A DNA stretch of 64,000 nucleotides from Tachypleus tridentatus (taxonomy: Eukaryota; Arthropoda; Merostomata; Xiphosura; Limulidae). The DNA lies in assembly GCF_004210375.1 (NCBI RefSeq), contig NC_134825.1, forward strand, positions 69,121,558 through 69,185,557, read 5' to 3'. The notes under the pieces are model-generated. The model was not told the origin of the DNA and did not search any database. It saw nothing but the letters and a program-made list of their open reading frames with translations. Position numbers and translations under genes: made by a program. Position 1 is the first letter of the stretch; the number at the start of each line of letters is the position of its first letter. Of the stretch, positions 55,749-64,000 are shown piece by piece.

Positions 55749-56189
55749 AATGAATACATTAAAATGTCATTACTGTCTCAATTCTAGTTAGCTAGATTCA
55801 ACTGTACAAGTACTCATTAAAGAAATAACAAATTAAATCAGTGCATCATATTAGCTTGTTAAAAACAAAAAGTACATATTAAGGGCTTGCATGTCTTTGT
55901 TGATGCATTGTGATATTTATTTAGTGAATTCATATTTTTGTCAAAAATATTAAAAAAACAAAAACATAAACTACATACGAAATGCCAAAGTGAAGTAAAT
56001 ACAAGTGTAAAAATTACTATAATCTGCTCCAAACACAAGTTATAATTTCCAATATTTAAAACATCTACACCAATGCTGTCCCAGGAAATGTTGTCATACA
56101 AGGTGAATACTTTAGGCTTTGTAACCTTGTATCAGTGGTGTGATTAATTTTTAAAGTCTCATAAAAAGATGCTTTGCAAAGTAACTTAA
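55749..56189. other. Non-coding spacer
   Basis: AT-rich; the 80-codon minus frame at 55859-56101 is hydrophobic and low in complexity. No motif. Confidence 0.4.
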
Positions 56190-57170
56190 CAAAATTTTGT
56201 TGGACAGTCAACTTGATTTCATTACAGGAAAAGCTTGCCTTACTAATCTTTCAGCACTTTTTGAAGAGGTTACAGCTTATGTACATGAGGGTAAGGGTGC
56301 GAACTTGGTGTATTATGGTTTTTATTACTTAAATTTGCTGATGACTTTAAAGTTCTTGGGTGTTGTAGACTATGAGGATACTGCTGCATTTTATATAAAA
56401 TTACTGATCATTTGGATTTATAAATGATGGGTAATTTTTAATTATACTGAAAGCAAAGTAATGCATGTGATTAAAATAAACAGATAAAATAAAGCATTCT
56501 AATCTTTATAGGTGGAAATGTAAGAAAAGTGCATACTCACTAACAGGTTAATTTTTATTTTGGTGGGAATAAATTTAACAGTGTTAGGGCAATAAAAAGG
56601 TCGTGGAGTTCTAAATGAATAGTCTTGGGAGCCATAGAAGCATTGTGCTGTTGCTAGGGCAAATACAATTTTAGGTTGTATGTACAAAAATAATGAAAAT
56701 AAATTTAAAAGATTTTCATTGTATAGGTTACTTCTTAAGCCACACTTGGGGTATTGTGTTCAGTCTTGGGCTTCTTACTTTATGAAAACATTGAATTATT
56801 TGAAATGGTTTGGACGAGGGCTACTAAGATGATACCTTAGATGGAAATCTTGTCATACAAGGACAGATTTTTTTCTCTGAAATTGTATTTACTTGAGAAA
56901 AGAAGAGTTAGAGATAATCTAATTGAAGTCTTTAAGATTGTAAAGGAAATTAATAGTGTTGATTCATTGCCTTTTTTGTACTTAATGGTGAAAACAACAA
57001 GATACGGGACACAAGTACAAATTTTGGCAGGGTAGTAGTCATCTTTAGCTGAGACAGTTTTATTTTTATAAAAGGGTGATTGGTCTTTGAAATAATTTGC
57101 CTTCAGATGTAGTAAATTTAATGGAGTTTAAGAGAATAATTTACAAATAATTAAATGATAAGGGCTGGGT
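56190..57170 (+). pseudogene. CR1/L2/Rex-type LINE reverse transcriptase, decayed
   Basis: In broken plus-strand frames: LLDSQLDFITGKACLTNLSA, then LFEEVTAYVHEGKGANLVYY (RT block with Q-x-F-R-K-G-x-S-x-x-T-N-L-type pattern, 56197-56310). An internal jump deletes the middle of the palm. Next come LGVVDYEDTAA, ESKVMHV, and the thumb region LLLKPHLGYCVQSWASYFMK (56725-56790). Last are LEKRRVRDNLIEVFKIVKEI (56890-56955) and a final NNLPSDVVN (57098-57120). The RPHLEYCVQ and LEKRR-R-DLIEVFK phrases are typical of CR1/L2/Rex-type elements found widely in animals. Dead; 5' truncated. Confidence 0.75.
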
Positions 57171-58281
57171 TTGAGAATTTTTTAAAAGCTAGCTTTAGTG
57201 GATGGTACAGCTTAGATAAACCAATAGGTCCCTTGTTGTCCTTACAGTTATATTTTTAAGTTAAGGGAAATGTTATTTCAGATAGATATTTACTTCTCTG
57301 CCTACTAAGAGCTATTACCTTGCATGCAACTACTGTGGAACATCCTGTGACTATGACAACCCTTAAAATCTCACTCCTACATTTCTGAGTGCATTCTACC
57401 AGCCTATTACATAATGCTGTAGCCTTCCACCAATGGTAGGGTGATATGATTTTCAATACTTGTGAATACTAGTCCACAATAATAGGCTCATTCTTGATAA
57501 GACAACTGAAATATATATGTGTAATGATAGGTGAGTACCTGAAATACATCTTCAGGTAAGGAAAATGTTAACTTCACAATTGTTACACATTGTAACAATT
57601 GTTAAGAGCTAGAATTCCACACTGCATGGTAGAGAAACTGTCACTGATCAGTTACAAAAAATGTATTAATTTCTGAAATAGCAATAGAAAAGAAAAGCTT
57701 CTGAGGTGTCACCCCATGACACTGGAGTTCATCCAATGAAGATCATGTCCTTTCTGAGCAGGGAATACTCTTCTCCCAATAATTATATTTACTGAGACAG
57801 CAGACTAATGAATGTTTGGAAAGTCCAAACACATGGTTATGTGTTCTCAAGGTTGATGGAATGTTAGGATATGTGATCTGGCTAGGGTTTTAGGACATTC
57901 TGTCTTGGTTAAATACATATATGAGATAAATTTTATAAAGACAAGTGTTGGATCTTCCATCCACCTATGTTCCAAGACAAGTCCAAGTCTCTTCTGGCTG
58001 GACATATCAACCAACAATAGCTTGGGAGATATTATAATGTAGTGTCTTTTACTATGTTTCCAGGTAATGCCCTAGCCCTACATCTCAAATGAGGAGTGAG
58101 CTCAATGAATCTTTTATCAGAGAGAAGGCACCATATGCAAAAGAAATTTTCCACTCCAGTGGTTTTGGACTAGGGAAGTAAGGGTTCTTCCATGCTTCAC
58201 TAGAAGAATGGGAAGGGAATACACAAAGAGAAGATCATCAATGTGTGTGTGGGCACCTGTCATAAAGTAAAATAATCTTAA
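57171..58281. other. Non-coding, nothing recognised
   Basis: A 14-bp exact palindrome AATTGTTACACATT / TGTAACAATTGTTA lies near 57578-57603. No other structure or coding signal was recognised. Confidence 0.4.
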
Positions 58282-58332
58282 CACTCCTACGAAAAGACGT
58301 TTCTACTCCTGATTTCTCCAAGCCCGTTCCCC

Positions 58333-58367
<35 letters not shown>

Positions 58368-58498
58368 TGGGAATCTCGTTAATCCATTCATTAATGGATT
58401 TAAATGGCAATTTCATTTAAATACAAAATTATTAGCCTAATATTAATAACCTTTCAAGTTGCTCTGGGGCCTATTAGGCCCCACTTTTCGTAGGAGTG
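58282..58498. mobile_element. piggyBac-type MITE with TTAA target site
   Basis: A 217-bp element with perfect 15-bp terminal inverted repeats, CACTCCTACGAAAAG (58282-58296) and CTTTTCGTAGGAGTG (58484-58498). It is flanked on both sides by TTAA (58278-58281 and 58499-58502). A TTAA duplication is the hallmark of piggyBac insertion. Inside are short palindromes (GGGGCCTATTAGGCCCC at 58466-58482; AATCCATTCATTAATGGATT at 58380-58399) and no coding capacity. It would depend on a transposase in trans. Confidence 0.9.
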
Positions 58499-60661
58499 TT
58501 AATTAGTTCTCCAGCTACAGACAGTGCAATAAGCTATTACATCTTAAGACAAAAACACGAGCCAGCCATAAGGGCAGTGTTGCTTTATTTTGTAAAAGGT
58601 ATGGGAAAGGTTAATGTCAAGTATACAGATACTGCTAAACATTCTTGCAAAAAATATTGTATCAACGATGGGCATTGAGCAAGATGTATAGGTTTAACAT
58701 ATTATGTACCATGTTGTGCAATGCAGATTTTTGAGTAAGTACTCCCTGAAGCAATTCTGCTGGTCATATGGTAAAATCCAATGACTCCAAACATAACTGA
58801 TACAGTTTTGTGTGTATACTTATAAATTACTACAATAAGGTGGTGTTACAAAATGTGATGAATATGAAGATCTTACAAAGTCAGTGATGGAACTGGAAAC
58901 TAAAATCAAAGAGAAAAACTCACTACACTAGATCCACTGTTAAGAGTGAAAGCTACAAGGGGATACCAGAGGCTCATGAAACTGCCCAGTGATGTCAGTC
59001 ATAGTAGATGAATGTGTTATACAAGCTCACAAGATCTCCAATGGTTGGAAATGAAAAAAAATGCAAGTATGGCTGGAATATGCAGTTCTGATGAGAAGTG
59101 AAATTGCAAAGTGTTTCTTCAGACTCTCCCAAAAATAACTTGCCAGTTGGATAAGTTGACAAAGCCATCCTGAAAAGTAGAAAGAGATAACACTTTAGAG
59201 AAAAAACAGATATTTGGCAGTAACCAGTTACGGGGGCTATCTATGTAGGATAGCAACAGTCAGCCTTAAATGAACGAGAATAGAAAACAAATGAGCAGAG
59301 ATCGAATCTCTGGAGACCAAACCCCAGAAAAAGCAGAGGTGTTGAGAACTGCCCTCCCCTCCCAACTGGAAAGGATAGCATGTGGAAATTTGCATGTCCA
59401 ATGGAAGAGGTGGAAAAAGGAAAAAATCCTAGTTTGTGTTATAGTAATTAAGCTACCATAAAAGAGAGATGGAAAGAACAATGGAGAGGCACAAAAGCAG
59501 ATAATGGATTGCAGGGTCTATGCCACAAATATTTAAGACACCATTGATGGTGATGAATCTGCAAAGAAAGGCCAGAGTTTCCCAAAACCTTCAGCACAGA
59601 AAGAGAAGGAGAATGAAAAGTCTTAGATACCAAAAACTCCATGGTATGAATATGCAAGGAAGATGGTTGAGGTTGCCCCCATACATTAATTGAGAACTCC
59701 CAAAAAAGAAGGCAGAAAATTGGAAGAGGATGTGTGAGAGTATAAGAATAAAGAATAGATGAAGTTTTTATAGCAGAGACAAACCTTAAAGTACTTGTAT
59801 AATTGATGGTTTACTCTACAGGAGAAGACACAGCAAGTATAAACAATAGAATGAGGAACAGGAGGAGATAGCCCCATAGAATTCCCAAAGTCAAATTGCC
59901 AGGTATCTGTGACCTAGTGATACAGGAAATCAAAATAAAATTGTAGCAAACAGCCCTAGGCTATAAATCTACAATTTAATAACACTCCCCCTAAAGGTTG
60001 GTACAACCAAAAAAGGGGCAAGATTTAGATCAAGGAGACAGAAGAGAAGGAGAAAGAAAATCCAGACCAATGATATCTCAAAAATGAAGAAACCAAGTCA
60101 AATTAGAAGCCAAAGAAATTGGGGTTCAAGAAATATAGAATGGTTATGACCTTAGACTATAGCAAAGGAGTCAGGAAGAAAATAAGTTGTTGATCATCAT
60201 AGAGATGGAACAGAAGGAGGTTCAAGAAGTAAAGTAACTCAACAGTCACTATGTACATAGGCAAAAAAGGTAGAAAGTCACACACCTAAGTTATAAATGT
60301 AACAAATGGAAAGGGAGCTACCTGTTCATAATCAGGGAAAGAAGAGTCAATAGTGGAGACTAGAGATGGAAGGATGAGCCAAAATCTTCCACAAGATCCA
60401 GAGAAGGCAGTGAAACAGAATGATGAAGGCCATGACTAAGAAATAAGTAAGCAGAATGGAACCAACTCCTGATGCATGATAGCAGTGGACAGTGTCATAT
60501 TACAGTTTATCACTGCTATACGAGTACTTAGTAATTTAATATTTCTATGATATTTACAGTGCCTTGCCACAGATTCAAATGCAAAAACTGTGAAAGGCAT
60601 TTGCTCTCTTAATTGAGCTAAAGAGAGAGTCATTCAGTGTGGGCTTTATGACCAAATAAAG
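58499..60661. other. Purine-rich, non-coding, nothing recognised
   Basis: 58900-60430 is notably purine-rich on the plus strand (many GAAGA/GGAAAG runs). Minus-strand frames of 60-71 codons (59266-59481, 59448-59657, 59686-59877) are Ser/Leu/Phe-rich as a result. It resembles the sequence style of the LINE block near 32-34 kb and may be an old LINE 5' part, but no domain was found. Confidence 0.35.
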
Positions 60662-62088
60662 TATACTCTTCAAAAAAAAGAAATGCAAAAAGGGATATTT
60701 TTTTTATTTTAAAAGAAATATATGTGATAACGTTACAAGCTCAGAGTATGTGATGTTACATGTGTTAAGGCACTGATGTCAGACCAAAATGACAATAAAA
60801 GTTGTGTACTTTGAAAATGGAGGAAAACTTTGGATTTTTCGCCAAAACGCATTCGTGTCCAATAAATTTGTTTGAGAGATCTGCATGTTCTGCAAGTGCA
60901 ACATGTGCAAAATCCCTATAAAAGTGACGGGTTCTCGGTTTCCATAGCTCAGTGTTAAGCCACCGACACGCAATACAGTTATGCCAAGACTGACTGAAGC
61001 ACAACACAACAACGCCATCGGTCGCTTGGAAGCAGGCGAATCTCGATCAGATGTTGCCAGAGCTGTGAAAGTCCACCCAAGCACCATCACTAGGCTACGA
61101 AATCGTCACCAACAACATAGATCAACTCGTGACCGTCCACGATCTGGCAGACCTCGTGTGACCACACCTGCACAAGATCGCTACATCTGGTTACGTCACC
61201 TTCAGGATAGGACCACCACTGCGACGTCTACTGCCTCAACCATACCAGGGCTGCGGGATTTCCGATCAGACCGTACGCAACCGTCTACGAGATTCCGACC
61301 TCGACGTCCAGTCAGAGGCGTCATCCTCACCCAGCAACATCGTCAAGCACGGCGCAGTGGACTCGGGCACATCGGGTATGGCCTCATCGACGATGGAGGC
61401 ATGTTTGGTTCAGATATGCTTCGTAGGCAGGATGTGTTTACCGTCGCCGAGGTTAGGTGTGCAGGATGTTGACAGATATGGTGTGCATGATGTGGGCCCA
61501 CGCCATGAACAGACCTTTTGCACATTCGAATCTTACGGCTCAATGACGTCGACGAGATTCTTAGGCCCCATGTGCAACCCATCATGGTGAACGTCAACGA
61601 CGTTTTTCAACATGACAACGCCCGTCCTCACACAGCCCTGACTCACCATTGTCTTCTTGAGACACCACAACATCAACGTTCTTTCCTGGCCCTCCAGATC
61701 ACCAGATTTAAACCCCATCGAACATCTTTGGGACGAGTTGGACCGACGTCTGCGACGGCGACAACCTCAACCGCAGACTCTACATCAGCTTGCAGCAGCT
61801 TTGCAGGCTGAGTGGACAGCCATTCCACAGGATGTGATTCGTCATCTCATCGCTTCCATGGGCAGGAGATGCCAAGCAGTTATTGATGCTCACGGGGGGC
61901 ATACTCGTTATTGACATTGAGTGACGTTAAACTTCAACTAGTGAGCGTGGATTTCGCCTTTGCAGACTTTGGATGTTCAGCAGTGAATGTGCAAAGTTTC
62001 ACACATGTCATACAGAACTACCCTGAAAAAACTTGTTAACAATTTGTCTCAAATTTTGCCTTTTGCATTTCTTTTTTTGAAGAGTATA
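60662..62088 (+). mobile_element. Tc1-type DNA transposon with TIRs and TA duplication
   Basis: The 1,423-bp element (60664-62086) is bounded by inverted repeats of about 26-27 bp, TACTCTTCAAAAAAAAGAAA...GCAAAA on the left and its complement on the right (one base shorter in the A run). TA lies on both sides (60662-60663 and 62087-62088), as expected for Tc1/mariner insertion. It carries one transposase gene in broken frames. Near-perfect TIRs suggest a younger insertion than the other transposons here. Confidence 0.92.
60981..61914 (+). pseudogene. Tc1 transposase, frameshifted
   Basis: It starts MPRLTEAQHNNAIGRLEAGE with a bipartite HTH (SRSDVARAVKVHPSTITRLR), followed by an AT-hook-like RPRSGRPRVTT. 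Around 61250 and 61400 the frame shifts. The area of the first catalytic Asp (61400-61430, MFGSDMLRRQD) appears shortened, so that the usual FSDESRF motif is lost. FQHDNARPHTA (second Asp, 61605-61635) and SPDLNPIEHLWDELDRRLRR (catalytic Glu of DD34E, 61690-61755) remain, and the C terminus AVIDAHGGHTRY ends at the TGA at 61912-61914. Intact enzyme would be about 340 residues. Inactive because of the frameshifts. Confidence 0.9.
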
Positions 62089-63434
62089 TCTTTAGTCACT
62101 GTTGACTCTGTTGGAAAAATGCCTGAAGAGGAATATGTGAGCCTTGAGAATTTTTATGTATCTACTGCTGTGAGAAGCACAAAGGCCTTGATACTTTTAT
62201 GTCTTCATTGTTGTAAATAGCACAGAGCAGAAATGTGATGGCTAGGGAAAAGAATGCAGCAGTCAGGTGGATGGAACAGAATTGCAACAGAAATGAAAGT
62301 GATTTAGCTTTGAGTATCTAGTCACTTTACATATGGTGCCAAGGAAAGAATGAGCATATAATTATGTGCTAGTGCTCACAAAGACTACTACACATAGAGG
62401 TTGTCACCCTTCTGTTAGTGAAGGACTACAACATAGGCTGGTACACCACATGGACACATCTGAGCATGGAAGTTTGCAATGTACTAGCACTTATTGGTGC
62501 AGAAGATAAAGTAATGTTTTTGAAGTAGATGTTAACTTGACATCCTTTTGGGAACAACAAGGGTTTCTTTGGCCTATGTGTCTGTTGCATTCCTTTCATC
62601 TGTTTTATATTTTGTCCAGATTTTCCAAGCACTCATCAAGTTCTCTCTTGAACTATCTCCATCCTGCCGAGTCTACCATGTCGAAAGAACTCTACTCCAA
62701 AGACTGACCAACCTACCAGATCTTACTTCTGTCATTATTACACAAGAAAAATAATGCATCAATTGTATCTATACTCTTTATAATTTCAAACTTATAGTTG
62801 AACTAGTCAAAGACACTAATAATTAGAAAGATTAATTTCAATCAGTTGATTATTTTTCATAAAATGAAATACTAATAAATTAGGTTAAATAAAAATGAAT
62901 TAATTGAAAGTAATGATAAATCGCAGTGACAGCATTTTGATTACTTAGATAGTGGAAATAATCAGAAACATTTTGATGAATTTATTATTTTTGTGACACT
63001 GATTGATTTAACTATAAGTCTGATTATTTACACGTTACACATTAACAGAGTTAATGACCAATCTCCAAGCAAACTATACGTAAAACTTAATCTATTTGTT
63101 TACCACTCTTTTATCAATATTATTAATGTATTTCAAAGAAAGTAAGGGTCTCAGCACTGAACTCAGAGGTAATTCACTTGCAATTCTCCAATCGAGTTTG
63201 ACTATATTCTGTTCAGTGGAAATATTTATTTAATTTCCCCAAACCATTCAATGACTTAAAATACCCCCTCCTCCCAAAACACACAAAACTTACAATTTTA
63301 TCTTTGAAGATTTGTAAAGCCATATTTAAGTTAGTCTCTACAAAACTTTTACCATCACAGATGGAAGACTAACTGGTCTATAATAATGTGGAACTGGTAT
63401 CAGTAAATTCTGAAGAATATAGCAAATGTCTCCC
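62089..63434. other. Non-coding, nothing recognised
   Basis: Frames of 68 codons overlap antisense at 62426-62754 without motif. AT-rich after 62760. Confidence 0.4.
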
Positions 63435-63541
63435 ATTGGAACAGCTGTAAGACTACAGATTTACAACACTAACATTAGGGGTTCAATTCCCCTCAGTCGA
63501 CATACCATATAGCCTGATGTGGCTTGCTTTTAGAAAAATAC
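63435..63541 (+). repeat. Short SINE family B2
   Basis: ACAGCTGTAAGACTACAG head, GATTTACAACACTAACATTA, AGGGGTTCAATTCCCCTCAG with a B-box-like core, then a GATGTGGCTTGCTTTTAGAA tail. Confidence 0.65.
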
Positions 63542-63805
63542 ACATGCACACACATACAGAGCAAATACTTGAAATGCTTTATGTAATAACGATCACTAAT
63601 ATCATCAAAAATCGAAGTTAAACAAGTACATGAGTATGAAGCAAAATGTAACTGTGACATTATTGTACAGAACTTGCTACAGGTTTACTACAATCTGCAG
63701 ATTACTATAGATACTATTTCTTCATGCAGGAAATTTGTTGTTGGTTTTTTATATTACAAAATAATGCAGGAAGTTTGTTCTATTTTTTATCTTTGAAAGT
63801 AATTG

Positions 63806-64000
63806 TTTTTAAATTTCCCACAAAGCTATGCAAAGGCTATCTGCACTAGCCATTCATAATTTAGCAGTGTAACACTAAAAGGAAGGCAGCTAGTCATCAA
63901 CGCCAACTGCCAACTCTTGGGATACTCTTTTACCAACAAATAGTGGGATTGACCATCACATTATAATGCCCCCACAGCTGAAAGGGCAAGCATGTTTGGT
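63806..64000 (-). repeat. SINE family A, cut by the window end
   Basis: Minus-strand tail and body (TTTTAAATTTCCCACAAAGC to GGGCAAGCATGTTTGGT) running off the right edge before the tRNA head. Many CpG-to-TpG/CpA changes mark it as old. Confidence 0.85.

Noticed and set aside
61343-61718. Minus-strand ORFs within the Tc1 element
   Set aside because: Shadows of the GC-rich transposase gene on the opposite strand.

Overview
This is eukaryotic, animal nuclear DNA: AT-rich, mostly non-coding, with short exons bounded by GT/AG splice sites and a dense load of transposable-element remains. The tRNA-headed SINEs that recur in both orientations, together with the jockey-like, Penelope-like, mariner, Tc1, piggyBac and hAT remnants, suggest an arthropod. 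I believe these SINE families are typical of horseshoe crabs (Limulus/Tachypleus type), but that is recognition from memory, not something the window proves. No bacterial-style operon, rRNA gene, CRISPR array or functional tRNA gene was seen.

Layout. 0-6 kb: non-coding, with SINEs of two families. 6.2-9.1 kb: a palindromic Penelope-like retroelement with a 13-bp target-site duplication, two GIY-YIG endonuclease copies in opposite orientation and a hammerhead ribozyme motif at each outer end. 9-14 kb: SINEs, an inverted SINE pair, a 4 x 51 bp minisatellite and a dead hAT transposase. 14.4-25.6 kb: two exons of a plus-strand gene that looks like SNAPC2 (snRNA-activating complex subunit 2), with a mariner in the intervening sequence. 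30.2-33.1 kb: a decayed jockey-like LINE on the minus strand. 35.4-44.1 kb: five plus-strand exons of a p21-activated kinase (PAK). The frame and splice phases are good, but there is an in-frame TAG after the HRD exon and the activation-segment and C-lobe exons were not found. A hAT fragment, SINEs and a 102-bp tandem duplication lie in its introns. 46.8-47.4 kb: a second jockey-like LINE 3' fragment. 51.3-53.1 kb: a decayed piggyBac transposase on the minus strand. 53.9-54.8 kb: two phase-compatible exons of an unidentified minus-strand gene. 56.2-57.2 kb: an RT tail of a CR1/L2/Rex-type LINE. 58.28-58.50 kb: a TTAA-flanked MITE of piggyBac type. 60.66-62.09 kb: a nearly complete Tc1 element with TIRs and a TA duplication. 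The window ends inside another SINE.

Three stretches look like host genes: the SNAPC2-like gene, the PAK-like gene and the unidentified gene at about 54 kb. Each is only partly visible. Nothing links them functionally; the rest is intron, intergenic DNA and repeats. The most interesting structure is the Penelope palindrome with its paired dimer-type hammerhead ribozymes.
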